Of a stretch of 64,000 bases of DNA, positions 20,019 to 28,991 are shown piece by piece (position 1 is the stretch's first letter; each line of letters opens with the position of its first letter). A model generated the notes under the pieces. It had not been told where the DNA came from. It did no database searches and saw nothing but the letters and a program-made list of their open reading frames with translations. The stretch is from Limnoglobus roseus (GTDB lineage: Bacteria > Planctomycetota > Planctomycetia > Gemmatales > Gemmataceae). The position numbers and the translations under genes are program-made. Where the stretch lies: positions 4,092,001 to 4,156,000 of the forward strand of contig NZ_CP042425.1 in the NCBI RefSeq assembly GCF_008254045.1, read 5' to 3'.

Positions 20019-21548
20019 GTGGTAGCATCGAATCGTGTGGTGGTCGTCGGCGGCGGGTTGGGCGGGTTGGCGGCGGCGTGTACGCTCGCCGCCCGCGGGT
20101 ACGGCGTCACAGTTTTCGAAGCCTCGCCGTGGCTGGGCGGCAAGGCGACCGTGCTTTCCGAGGCCGGCTTCCGCTTCGACATGGGGCCGACGATTCTGAC
20201 CATCCCCGACGTCCTCCGCCGAATCTTCCGCGAGGCCGGCCGTAACCTCGACGATTACGTGAACCTCGTCCGCCTCGACCCGCAGTGGCGGTGCTTCTTC
20301 GGCGACGGCAGCACGCTCGACCTCGTCGAGAACGTCGAGCGCATGGCGAAGTCGCTCGACGGCTATTCCCCGAACACCGGCACGGCCGACGGCTACCGCA
20401 ACTTCCTGAAACTCTCGGACCGATTGCACCGCGTCAGCGACGAATACTTCTTCTGGAAGTCGATCGGTGGCATCCGCGACATGATCGACGTCAAGGGCGG
20501 GTTCAAGCCGAAGATCGTCGGCGACGTGCGGGCCATGCGGATGGGCCGGTCGGTGGCCGGCACGGTGCGGAAGTTCATCCCGGACGCCCGCGTGGCCCAG
20601 ATGATCGACCACTTCACGCAGTACGTGGGGTCGTCGCCAGAGGCGTCGCCGGCCGTCTTGTGTGGCATTGCCCATATGCAGACCGAGGACGGCATTTGGT
20701 ACCCGATGGGCGGCACACGGGCCGTGCCGGAAGCGCTAGTCAAGTTCGGCACCGAACTCGGCGTGGACTTCCGGCCGAACACCGGCATCAAGCGGCTGAT
20801 CGTGGCCGATGGCAAGACCGTGACGGGCGTGGAAACCGATGGCGGTGAGATTGTCGAAGCCGCCGCGGTTGTGTCGAATGCCGACTCGGTACGCACGCAC
20901 CGGGAGTTGCTGCCGGATGCTCCGAAGGCGGCCCGGAAGTTCGACCGCCGGCGGAAGTACGAGCCGGCCTGTTCCGGCGTGGTGCTGTATCTTGGGCTGA
21001 ACAAGGCTTACGATCACCTGCTGCACCACGACTTCGTTTTCTCGCGCGACCCGCACGAGGAGTTCGACTTCATCTACCGCAAGGGCGAACCCGCCCCGGA
21101 CCCGACGTGCTACCTGGCCGCGACGAGCCGCACCGACCCGGCCACCGCCCCGCCCGGCGGCGAGGCGTTGTACGTGCTCGTTCACACGCCGTACCTGCGG
21201 CCGCACCACGACTGGAAGCAGATGCTGCCGGCCTACCGCCGCGTGATCCTGGACAAGTTGAAGACGACGGGGAAGATGCCGGACCTGGAATCGCGGATCG
21301 TGTTCGAGAGCGTGCTGACGCCGCAGGACATTCACGACCGCTACCGCGTGCTGAACGGCGCGATCTACGGCCTTGCCAGCCACGGTAAATGGCTGGGGGC
21401 GTTCAAGCCGGCGAACCGCTCGCCGGACCTGCGGAACCTGTACCTCGCGGGCGGGGCGGCCCACCCCGGTCCGGGGATGCCGATGGTGCTGATGTCCGGC
21501 TGGATCGCTGCTGACAGTCTCGACACGGATGGCGTTGTTGTCCGGTAG
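20019..21548 (+). CDS. Phytoene desaturase family FAD oxidoreductase (CrtI/CrtN type)
   Basis: A 509-residue flavoprotein with an N-terminal Rossmann dinucleotide site (VVVVGGGLGGLAAACTLAARG) and then the family signature FEASPWLGGKA. The C-terminal FAD motif is LYLAGGAAHPGPGMPMVLMSG. The sequence GFRFDMGPTILTIPDVL is typical of carotenoid desaturases and isomerases. It should desaturate or oxidise a carotenoid or squalene-derived C30 precursor at the membrane, but no crtB, hpn or other carotenoid gene is adjacent. I prefer the GTG at 20019, which follows GAGGGG; an ATG at 19983 would add 12 residues but has no ribosome-binding site. Confidence 0.9.
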   Translation: MVASNRVVVVGGGLGGLAAACTLAARGYGVTVFEASPWLGGKATVLSEAGFRFDMGPTILTIPDVLRRIFREAGRNLDDYVNLVRLDPQWRCFFGDGSTLDLVENVERMAKSLDGYSPNTGTADGYRNFLKLSDRLHRVSDEYFFWKSIGGIRDMIDVKGGFKPKIVGDVRAMRMGRSVAGTVRKFIPDARVAQMIDHFTQYVGSSPEASPAVLCGIAHMQTEDGIWYPMGGTRAVPEALVKFGTELGVDFRPNTGIKRLIVADGKTVTGVETDGGEIVEAAAVVSNADSVRTHRELLPDAPKAARKFDRRRKYEPACSGVVLYLGLNKAYDHLLHHDFVFSRDPHEEFDFIYRKGEPAPDPTCYLAATSRTDPATAPPGGEALYVLVHTPYLRPHHDWKQMLPAYRRVILDKLKTTGKMPDLESRIVFESVLTPQDIHDRYRVLNGAIYGLASHGKWLGAFKPANRSPDLRNLYLAGGAAHPGPGMPMVLMSGWIAADSLDTDGVVVR

Positions 21549-21554
21549 ACGCGC

Positions 21555-21685
21555 TGAAAACGGAACGCGGATGTCGCAGGATTCGAAGACGCGGATGAAC
21601 GCGGGATAAGAGCAAATCCGATACTTGTTCTGATCCGGTTTTGATCCGGCGTTCAAAATCCCGCGTCGTCCGCGTTCCGTTTTCA
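21555..21685. repeat. Long imperfect palindrome between crtI-like and GT39-like genes
   Basis: Perfect 17-base outer arms lie at 21555-21571 and 21669-21685 (TGAAAACGGAACGCGGA and its complement). A second inner pair, ACGCGGGAT and ATCCCGCGT, lies near 21600 and 21658. GCGGATG-type units recur inside. The element fills most of the intergenic space and could fold into a large cruciform or RNA hairpin. It resembles REP/BIME-like dispersed repeats. Confidence 0.8.
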
Positions 21686-21766
21686 ATTTCGCCTCCCACT
21701 TGATCTTGCACGGGCGGCCGCATTCCGCGAACCTATCGCGCCTGCGTGGGTTCTCGGAGTGCCGTG

Positions 21767-23305
21767 ATGTCGCTGTCCGTGGTCGAGCCGTTGACGGTCC
21801 TCATCCGCCGCGTGGCGGTCGTCCATTCGCCGTCGCCGGCCTCGAAGCCAAGGCTCCGCGGATATCTGGAACCGCTGGCCGTCGGCAGCTACCTCGTCGC
21901 GCTTACGTTTGTCCTTCTGCGCTGCGCGGCCCTGCGGCGGTACTGGTTCGACGAACTGTTCACGCTGCACCTCGCCCGTTCGCCGCAGTCGTTGTGGTCG
22001 AACCTCGCGAGTGGCCTCGATAACAACCCGCCGCTGTCGTACCTGCTGACGGCCCTTTCCGTCGGGATTTTCGGCGAAGTCGAGTGGGCCGTGCGGTTGC
22101 CCGCGGTGCTGGGGGCCGTGCTAAGCGGCTTGTGCCTCTACCTGTTCGTGCGGCACCGTCGCGGGCCGGCGGAAGCCTTCCTGGCGCTGTCGATCGTGAC
22201 GATCTCCCCCGCCGTGTGGGCGTACTTTCTCGAAGCTCGGCCCTACGGCCTCGCGGTCGGCTTCACGGCGTCGGCCCTGCTCGCGTGGCAGCGAGGCTGG
22301 AAACTCACTTTTGCGGCGTCGTGTGTCCTCGGCCTCTCTTCTCACTACTTCTTCGTCGTGCCGATGGTCGCCTTCGGCCTCGCGGAGTTGATCCGAACGG
22401 CGCAGAATCGCAAACTCGATCGCGGCATGGCCGCCGGCTTCGTCGCAGTTATTGTCACGCTGGCAGCGCTCTACCCGTTGTGGGGCTATGGCCCGCAAGC
22501 GTACGCGGCCGGCTTCTGGTCGAAGGTGAAGTTCACCCGCCCAGCCGTCGAAAGCGTCTTCCAGGACTTCACGCGGAAGGAGATGCTGCCGCCGTTGGCC
22601 GTCGCCCTCATCGTGGGCATCGTGGCCGGGCGAAGGCGAGACGAGGCCGCACCGTACCCGCTCGCGGAAGCGGTGGCCCTCGCGGCACTCGCGGCGGGGC
22701 CGATCATCGGCGTGGCCGTTGGCGCGAAAGTCACGGGCGCGTTCTACTACCGCTACGTGCTGCCGTCGGTCCTCGGCTTCGGGGCCGTGTTCGCGTTCGC
22801 CGTCAGCCGGGCGGCGGGTGGGAATCGTGCGGCCGTGCTGCTCGCGGCGGTCGGGTTCGTGTGGTGCGGATTGGTCGGGAACGCGGGGATGGCCACCGGC
22901 TACTACCGGGCAGAGGCGGCGAACCTGCGCGAGACGGCCGACTTCCTCCGGGCGAATGCCGACGGCACGACGATCGTGGAATCGCCGTTCGAGTTCGCCC
23001 GCTGGTGGCACTACGAGGGGCAATCGCTGCCCGTGGCGTTCCTGGCCGACGTGGACCTGGCGATGAAGCACACGAAGAGCGACACCGTGGACCGCGGTCT
23101 CTACGCACTGGCGCGCATCAGCGACGTGCCGCTGCTCACGCCCGACGAAGCGGCGGCGAAACTGCGGGCAGGTGAGCGGTTGCACTTCTACGGACCCGAT
23201 GGCGGCTGGCGGCGCGAGGAGTTGCAAAAGCGAGGCGTCGTTTTCACGGAGATTGCGAAGCGGGACGCCGGCGGCACCCTCTACCGGCTAAGCCTGCCGG
23301 ACTGA
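21767..23305 (+). CDS. Membrane glycosyltransferase, GT39/ArnT-like (GT-C fold)
   Basis: A 512-residue polytopic membrane protein with roughly ten hydrophobic helices. An early loop holds RYWFDELFTLHLA, the acidic-pair motif of GT-C enzymes such as PMT and ArnT. ARPYGLAVG and the NNPPLSYLL segment also fit this superfamily. Such enzymes move a sugar from a polyprenyl-phosphate carrier to protein or lipid on the outer face of the membrane. The ATG at 21767 is chosen for the upstream GGAG; GTG codons at 21746 and 21764 are alternatives. The soluble C-terminal 130 residues have no motif I recognise. Confidence 0.82.
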   Translation: MSLSVVEPLTVLIRRVAVVHSPSPASKPRLRGYLEPLAVGSYLVALTFVLLRCAALRRYWFDELFTLHLARSPQSLWSNLASGLDNNPPLSYLLTALSVGIFGEVEWAVRLPAVLGAVLSGLCLYLFVRHRRGPAEAFLALSIVTISPAVWAYFLEARPYGLAVGFTASALLAWQRGWKLTFAASCVLGLSSHYFFVVPMVAFGLAELIRTAQNRKLDRGMAAGFVAVIVTLAALYPLWGYGPQAYAAGFWSKVKFTRPAVESVFQDFTRKEMLPPLAVALIVGIVAGRRRDEAAPYPLAEAVALAALAAGPIIGVAVGAKVTGAFYYRYVLPSVLGFGAVFAFAVSRAAGGNRAAVLLAAVGFVWCGLVGNAGMATGYYRAEAANLRETADFLRANADGTTIVESPFEFARWWHYEGQSLPVAFLADVDLAMKHTKSDTVDRGLYALARISDVPLLTPDEAAAKLRAGERLHFYGPDGGWRREELQKRGVVFTEIAKRDAGGTLYRLSLPD

Positions 23306-23386
23306 CGCTTTCACTTCGGGCGGGCACCCGGTACAATACCCATCCCACCGACCCGCCGATCGCGGCGTCTCCGAGAGTGCCCTCCC

Positions 23387-24856
23387 ATGTTGCGGAATGT
23401 TCGCCTGTGTGTGCTGTGCGCCGTCGCGGCGGCCGTGCTGTTCCTGCTGTTCACCGCCGCCCCGAGCCACGCGGCCGACAAGCCCGTCAGCTTCATTAAT
23501 GATGTCGCCCCCATCCTGAAGGAGAACTGCTTCGCCTGCCACGACGCGAAGAAACGGTCCGGCAAGTACGACATGACCACGATCGAAAAGATGCTCGCGG
23601 GTGGCAGCGACGGCGAGCCGATCACGCCGGGTAAGCCGGCCGAGAGCGACTTCTTCACGCTGATGGTGACGAAGGACGACCGGCGGATGCCGCCGCGGGA
23701 CAAGGGCGAGGCGGTGCCGAAGGACAAGGCCGAGGTCGTCCGCAAGTGGATCGCGGAAGGGGCGAAGATTGACGCGGGGCTGGACGCGAAGGTCGATCTC
23801 GTGAAGGAATTGCGGGTCCGCTGGAAGCCGCCGGTGCCGCCGGCGAAGTACAAGTTCCCGAGCATCGTGAACGCCCTCGCCTTCACGCCGGACGGCAAGC
23901 AACTCGTCGTCGGCGGCCACCACGAACTGACCGTGTGGGACATCGCCGACGCGAAGCTGGCGAAGCGCGTTTACACACGGGCCGAGCGGGCTTACGGGTT
24001 GGCGTTCCTGAAGGACGGCAAGCTCGCCGTCGCGGGCGGGCGGCCGGGGCAGGAAGGCGACGTGCGAATCTACGACTTAAGCGCGAAGCCCGAGGAAACA
24101 CGAGACGGCGTGGCAATCCTCGACGGGGTGTCCGACCCGGCCGTGATGCTCAAGCAACTGCTCGACGCGGACGATTCCGTGCTGTGCCTGGCGGCGTCCG
24201 CCGACGGCAAATACCTCGCCGCCGGCGGTTGCGACCGGGCCGTGCGCATCTGGGACATTTCCGAAGGCATCACGAAGGCGAAGTTGGAGCAGACGGTCGA
24301 GAACCACGCCGACTGGGTGCTGGGCGTCGCCCTCTCCGCGGACGGCAAGTACCTCCTGACGGCCGGCCGCGATAAGACGGCAAAGGTGTGGGACTTGAAG
24401 GCGAAGGAATCGGTGCTGACGTTCCCGGAGCATCAGAACGTTGTTTACGGGGTGGCCGTCAAGCCCGACGCCTCGGTCGGTTACTCGGTCGGAGCCGACC
24501 GCCAACTGCGGACGTGGAAGCCGACCGGCGAAGGGAAGCAGATCAAGAACGCCGGCGGCCACAACGACGAGGTCTTCAAGGTGATCGCCCACCCGAGCCA
24601 ACCCCTGCTGTTGACCGCGTCGGCCGACAAGTCGGTGCGGTCGTGGGACACGGAGAAACTGTCGAACCTGAAGACGTTCCAGGGCCTGACGGATTTCGTC
24701 TACGCTCTGGCGGTCAGCGCCGACGGGAAGCAGGTCGCGGCCGGGTCGTATGACGGCGAGGTGCGGGTGTGGAACATCGCCGATGCGACGTTGGTGAAGG
24801 CGTTCAACGCCTCCCCGGGATTCGGGGCGAAGGCGGCCGAAACGCCGAAGAAGTAA
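23387..24856 (+). CDS. Planctomycete cytochrome c domain plus WD40 repeats
   Basis: A 489-residue exported protein. Its signal peptide (about 1-29, ending SHAA) is followed by a PSCyt1 domain with haem-type CFACH at 48-52 and a MPPRDKGEAV segment that may provide the distal Met ligand. From about residue 150 to the end it has WD40 repeats, for example FTPDGKQLVVGG, SADGKYLAAGGCDRAVRIWD and SADGKYLLTAGRDKTAKVWD, enough for one seven-bladed propeller. Such cytochrome-propeller fusions are widespread in planctomycetes with no settled function; an extracytoplasmic binding scaffold is plausible. Confidence 0.93.
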   Translation: MLRNVRLCVLCAVAAAVLFLLFTAAPSHAADKPVSFINDVAPILKENCFACHDAKKRSGKYDMTTIEKMLAGGSDGEPITPGKPAESDFFTLMVTKDDRRMPPRDKGEAVPKDKAEVVRKWIAEGAKIDAGLDAKVDLVKELRVRWKPPVPPAKYKFPSIVNALAFTPDGKQLVVGGHHELTVWDIADAKLAKRVYTRAERAYGLAFLKDGKLAVAGGRPGQEGDVRIYDLSAKPEETRDGVAILDGVSDPAVMLKQLLDADDSVLCLAASADGKYLAAGGCDRAVRIWDISEGITKAKLEQTVENHADWVLGVALSADGKYLLTAGRDKTAKVWDLKAKESVLTFPEHQNVVYGVAVKPDASVGYSVGADRQLRTWKPTGEGKQIKNAGGHNDEVFKVIAHPSQPLLLTASADKSVRSWDTEKLSNLKTFQGLTDFVYALAVSADGKQVAAGSYDGEVRVWNIADATLVKAFNASPGFGAKAAETPKK

Positions 24857-25066
24857 GTGTTTTCCTGACACGGCCGCCAAAGTCGTCCGATCTAGCGGCG
24901 GAAGCGCAGACGGTATTTGAGAAGCAGCACGTGAAGTCCCGCTTGTTCCCGATGCGTGCGCTCCACCGCGGACCGTAAAGTCGGGTTATCGCTTTTGACG
25001 GCGAAACCCTTCTTTTTCGCCTCGCCGAGAAGTCCTCGCTCGACACGTTTCGCATCGGATACGACG

Positions 25067-25095
25067 GCCCGGCTTTCCGCCGGGCTGATTTTTTT
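25067..25095 (+). terminator. Rho-independent terminator in the gap after the cytochrome-WD40 gene
   Basis: A seven-base GC stem (GCCCGGC / GCCGGGC) with a five-base loop is followed after GA-containing spacing by seven T residues. It is about 210 bases past the stop codon. The rest of the 400-base gap, 24857-25258, has no gene I can support. Confidence 0.6.
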
Positions 25096-25258
25096 GCGAG
25101 GACACTCAAATTCCGACGCACGCGCCGGAAGGCCGGACACACAACGCCGTTCGGTACGATTTTTCGGCAACCCGTCCGCAAGATGAGCCGTTCTTAACCT
25201 ATCTTCCAGCACCCCCCTTCTGTTCGACCCCTGTCCTGTGCTTGCTTATGGTTTTGAC

Positions 25259-26791
25259 ATGCCTGCTCCGACGACGACTGCCGACCTGTTAGAGTTGATC
25301 CGCAAGAGCCACCTGCTGGGCGACAGCCAGTTGGAGGAACTCTTCCAGAAGAGCAACAACTCCGCGCCCGACACTGTCGTGAAGCAGTTGCAGGCCGACG
25401 GGGTGCTCACGTCGTTCCAGGCCGAGCAACTTCTCAAGGGCCGGCACAAGGGGTTCGTCCTCGGCAAGTACCGCCTCCTCGACCGCATCGGCATGGGCGG
25501 CATGGGGCAGGTCTACCTCGCGGAACACGCCAGCATGAAGCGGCGGGTCGCGCTCAAGGTGCTGCCGCCGGACCGCGGTAAGAGCGAGTTCGCCCGCGAG
25601 CGGTTCCTCCGCGAGTCGCGGGCGGCGGCGGCCCTCGAACACCCGAACCTCGTCCGCGCCTACGACGTGGAAATGGAAGGCGACGTGGCCTTCCTGGTCA
25701 TGGAGTACATCGACGGCGTCACCCTGCACGACCTGATCGTCCGCCGCGGCAAGATCGACCCCGCCCGGGCGGCGCACTACCTCTGGCAGATCGCCAACGG
25801 CCTGCAAGCGATCCACTCGTTCTCGCTCGTTCACCGCGACATCAAGCCGGCCAACGTGCTGCTCGACCGCGGCGGCGTCGTCCGCATCCTCGACCTCGGC
25901 CTCGTGCGGTCGGAACTCGACGACGACGCCCTCACCCGCGGCGAGGGGGCGAAGATGGTCGGTACTGCCGACTACCTCGCCCCGGAGCAGGCCATCGAGT
26001 GCTCGAAGGTGGACAGCCGGGCCGACCTGTACAGCCTCGGCTGCACCGCGTACTACCTGCTGACCGGCCAACCGCCGTTCCCCTCGGACAAGATTTCGCA
26101 GAAGCTCATCGCCCACCAGACGAAGGCCCCGCCGTCGCTCCGCGAGTTGGTCCCCGGCATCCCCGGAGCCCTGGCCGATCTGGTCCAACAACTCTTGGCG
26201 AAAAAGCCCGGAGACCGGCCGCAATCGGCCGCGGAGGTACTGGACGGCCTCGCACCGTTCGCACAAGCGAGCCTGCCGAACGCAGACGACTTCCCGACCC
26301 CCGGCACGGTGTCCGTCGCCCGCAACGGCATCAGCCTGAACGGGTTCGTGTCGATGAACATTGTGTCGAAGAATCAGGGTTCGCAGGCGTCCGGCAGCGG
26401 GTCGGCGATCCGCTTCCAGGCCGAGTCAAACCCGAAGCTCACGCCGTCGCAGGTCAACCAGCAGACCGCCACCGACAGCACACAGGAGACGCTCCCCGTT
26501 CCGCCGACGGCCCCGGCGAAACCGCCGGCGGTCAAGCCGACCCGGAGGAAGAAGGAAGAGCCGCCGCCGATGATCATCGAATTGCCGAAGCTCCAGCCGA
26601 GGGCGGTTGAGCCGCCGCCGCGCGAGGACAGCACAGCCGTGAAGGCCGGCAATCTCTTCCGCGAGAAGCCGACCCGGCCTCAGAATGCCGAACGGCCGGA
26701 GAAGAAGGTTCACCTGATCGCCATTGGCCTGGCGTGCGTTCTGGCGTTTGCCGCGGCTGTCGGTCTGTACGTCCTCGGCGTGAAGCCTTGA
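25259..26791 (+). CDS. Ser/Thr protein kinase with C-terminal membrane anchor
   Basis: A 510-residue Hanks-type kinase. The ATG at 25259 gives the natural start (MPAPTTTADLLELIRKS); a GTG at 25238 would add seven residues, and neither has a clear Shine-Dalgarno site. Residues 1-65 form a helical domain (LLELIRKSHLLGDSQLEELF, LTSFQAEQLLKGR) seen in many planctomycete kinases. The kinase core follows with GMGGMGQVYLAEH, ALKV, HRDIKPAN, and DLG in place of DFG (ILDLGLVR). A long Pro/Lys-rich disordered segment (about 355-480) leads to one transmembrane helix at the very C-terminus. The DFG-to-DLG change is known in active kinases. Confidence 0.92.
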   Translation: MPAPTTTADLLELIRKSHLLGDSQLEELFQKSNNSAPDTVVKQLQADGVLTSFQAEQLLKGRHKGFVLGKYRLLDRIGMGGMGQVYLAEHASMKRRVALKVLPPDRGKSEFARERFLRESRAAAALEHPNLVRAYDVEMEGDVAFLVMEYIDGVTLHDLIVRRGKIDPARAAHYLWQIANGLQAIHSFSLVHRDIKPANVLLDRGGVVRILDLGLVRSELDDDALTRGEGAKMVGTADYLAPEQAIECSKVDSRADLYSLGCTAYYLLTGQPPFPSDKISQKLIAHQTKAPPSLRELVPGIPGALADLVQQLLAKKPGDRPQSAAEVLDGLAPFAQASLPNADDFPTPGTVSVARNGISLNGFVSMNIVSKNQGSQASGSGSAIRFQAESNPKLTPSQVNQQTATDSTQETLPVPPTAPAKPPAVKPTRRKKEEPPPMIIELPKLQPRAVEPPPREDSTAVKAGNLFREKPTRPQNAERPEKKVHLIAIGLACVLAFAAAVGLYVLGVKP

Positions 26792-26822
26792 CGCCGCCGG
26801 TCGTGGCCTCGACAATCGGGGC

Positions 26823-28031
26823 ATGTCAAACACCAATCCGCACCCACGGCCGACGCGCTGGCCGTGGCTGGCCGCCGCCCACGAAGGCGGCCAACTCTGG
26901 CTCTACGACCCCCGCCGCATCGGCTCGCCGGTGGCCGTGTCGCGGGCCGAACTGGAAGCCGTCCAACTCTTCACCAGCCGCCTGACCGTCCCGGAGATCC
27001 ACTCCACCCTCGCGGCAAAGTTCGGCCCGACGTTCCTCGGCCTGCCCGCCCTGACGGCACTCGTGACGAAGCTCGACGAAAGTTTCCTCCTCGACGGCCC
27101 CGCCTTCCGCGAGTACCTCGCCGGCCCGGTCCGGCGGCCGTCGTGCGTCGGCTGCTACCCGCCCGAGCCGGAAGCGATCCACGCCCAGATGCGGGGGTTG
27201 TTCACCGGCCCCGGCGGTCCCGGTCCGGTCGGCGACCGCCGCACCGACGGGCCGCGGTTGCGGGCGGTGCTAGTCCCGCACATGGACTACGCCCGCGGCA
27301 ACGTCACCTATGGCTGGGGCTTCAAGGAACTCGCCGAGCGGACCGACGCCCGGCTGTTCGTCATCGTCGCCACGTCGCACTACTCGCCGGCCCGGTTCTC
27401 GCTCACGCGGATGAATTTCGCCACGCCGCTCGGCACCGTCGAGACCGATCAGGCTTACGTCGATCGCATCCTACAGTCCTACGGCTCCGGCCTCTTCGAC
27501 GACCCGTTCGCCCACCTACCGGAGCACTCGGTCGAACTCGAAGTCGTCGTCCTGCAACACCTCTTCCCGGACCGCCCGTTCCGGATCGTGCCGTTGCTCG
27601 TCGGCTCCTTCGGCGACTGTGTTTCGTCGCTGACACCGCCGGACCGGGTCGGGCAAATTCAGCGGATGGTCGCGGCGTTACAGGCGGCGGAAGCGGCGGC
27701 GGGCGAGCCGGTCTGCTACGTCATCAGCGGCGACCTGGCGCACATCGGCCCGAAGTTCGACGACCCGGAACCCGTGCGCGAGCCGTTGTTGGGCGAAAGC
27801 CGCAAGCAGGACGAGGCGATACTGGCGAAGTTGAACGCGGCCGACGGGGAAGGGTACTTCAACGTGATCGCCGCCGAGGGGGACGCCCGCCGCATCTGCG
27901 GACTCCCACCGACGTGCCTCACGCTCGCCACAGCCCGGCCCACGGCCGGGCGGGTGCTTCACTACCAACAGTTCGTCCACCCGCAGGGTCACGAGAGCGT
28001 CAGCTTCGCGGCGGCGGCGTTCTACGAGTGA
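26823..28031 (+). CDS. MEMO1-family protein (AmmeMemoRadiSam system protein B type)
   Basis: A 402-residue protein. From about residue 125 it matches the MEMO1 fold: LVPHMDYARGN, FVIVATSHYSPARFSLT, PLGTVETDQ, HLPEHSVELEVVVLQHLFP, and YVISGDLAHIGPKF. These supply the conserved His and Asp/Glu residues of the extradiol-dioxygenase-like pocket. Residues 1-120 are an extra domain (AVSRAELEAVQLFTSRLTVPEI) resembling the small winged or PqqD-like modules of planctomycetes; this is a guess. The radical-SAM and AMMECR1 partners usual for this family are not nearby. It converges with the next gene, six bases between stops. Confidence 0.88.
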   Translation: MSNTNPHPRPTRWPWLAAAHEGGQLWLYDPRRIGSPVAVSRAELEAVQLFTSRLTVPEIHSTLAAKFGPTFLGLPALTALVTKLDESFLLDGPAFREYLAGPVRRPSCVGCYPPEPEAIHAQMRGLFTGPGGPGPVGDRRTDGPRLRAVLVPHMDYARGNVTYGWGFKELAERTDARLFVIVATSHYSPARFSLTRMNFATPLGTVETDQAYVDRILQSYGSGLFDDPFAHLPEHSVELEVVVLQHLFPDRPFRIVPLLVGSFGDCVSSLTPPDRVGQIQRMVAALQAAEAAAGEPVCYVISGDLAHIGPKFDDPEPVREPLLGESRKQDEAILAKLNAADGEGYFNVIAAEGDARRICGLPPTCLTLATARPTAGRVLHYQQFVHPQGHESVSFAAAAFYE

Positions 28032-28037
28032 TGCCAG

Positions 28038-28949
28038 TCAGTTGTCGTCGTCGTCGTCCGGGACGGGCTTCTTTTCCGGCTTCTTCCCGTCCTTCTTCTC
28101 CGGCTTCTTCTTGTCGTCCTTTTTCTTGTCGGGGGCGGTGATCTCGAAGTTCTCGAAGAAGTGTTCAAGCCAGATCATGCCCTGCGGCTCGCCGTTGACG
28201 GCCACGCCCACCACGTAGCCGCGGCCGTCGCCGACGATCGCGCGGGCCTGGATGAACCGCTTGCCCGGCATGCTCAGGATGACATCGGCCGCCTCGAACC
28301 CCTGGTGGGCACGCTTCGAGCGCGAGATTTCTTTCCCCTGGTTCGTCTTGATGAGGCCGTCGCAGAGGCCGTCGATCACTTTCGCCGAGTCACGCTTCTC
28401 GGCGTCGGTGAGATCGACGTAGTAGATGAAGTAATTCTCCTGCACCATCTTTCTCTCGGCCTCGAACGACACGGCCGGCTTGTCCTTGTCGCGGCCGGTC
28501 ACGCGCGTCTTTTGTTTCACATCGCTGGGGAACTCGGCGGTGAACCGGCCGTCGGGGGCCTTGAACTCCTTGTACTCCGGGTCCATCGTCTGTACGACGA
28601 AGTAGCCGATGACGCCGCAACAGGTGCAGCCGAGCAAGCCGAAGACGCCGAAGAGCACCCACAGGGCGACGCCGACGCCCTGCTTCCGCTTGCGGTCCGG
28701 ATCGTACTCGAGGGGGCCGTAATCGTCGTCGGCCCGCGAGGTTGGCAGGGGCTTGTTACGGGAAACATCCGGCCGCTTTCGCCGCGGGCGGCGCGGCCGG
28801 TCCTCGTCCGGCAGTGGCGGCGGTGCATCGCCGGGGGCGTGGGCTACGAAAATTTCTTGGCACGACCCGCAACGGACTTCGCCGCCGAGGAGTTCGTTGG
28901 GGATGTCGAGGGCTTCGCGGCACTTCGGGCAGGTAACGGTGATTGGCAT
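28038..28949 (-). CDS. Zinc-ribbon single-pass membrane protein, Lys-rich tail
   Basis: A 303-residue protein. Residues 1-38 are a MJ0042-type zinc ribbon (CPKC, CGSC). A basic, Pro-rich linker follows, then one transmembrane helix with two cysteines near its middle (LFGVFGLLGCTCCGVIGYFVV, about 100-120). The C-terminal domain (about 125-270) is extracytoplasmic, with F-KAPDGRFTAEFP and an alternating strand pattern as in many planctomycete hypothetical proteins. The last 30 residues are almost entirely Lys, Asp and Pro. No enzymatic motif is seen. Confidence 0.78.
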   Translation of the reverse strand: MPITVTCPKCREALDIPNELLGGEVRCGSCQEIFVAHAPGDAPPPLPDEDRPRRPRRKRPDVSRNKPLPTSRADDDYGPLEYDPDRKRKQGVGVALWVLFGVFGLLGCTCCGVIGYFVVQTMDPEYKEFKAPDGRFTAEFPSDVKQKTRVTGRDKDKPAVSFEAERKMVQENYFIYYVDLTDAEKRDSAKVIDGLCDGLIKTNQGKEISRSKRAHQGFEAADVILSMPGKRFIQARAIVGDGRGYVVGVAVNGEPQGMIWLEHFFENFEITAPDKKKDDKKKPEKKDGKKPEKKPVPDDDDDN

Positions 28950-28991
28950 GATGGAGTCATATCCACGGTTTCGCCGACCGGCGAGGGAGTG

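Noticed and set aside
24892..25212. Minus-strand open frame of 106 codons in the gap before the third kinase
   Set aside because: A strong plus-strand terminator (25067-25095) lies inside it, there is no ribosome-binding site, and the first half has no protein-like pattern.
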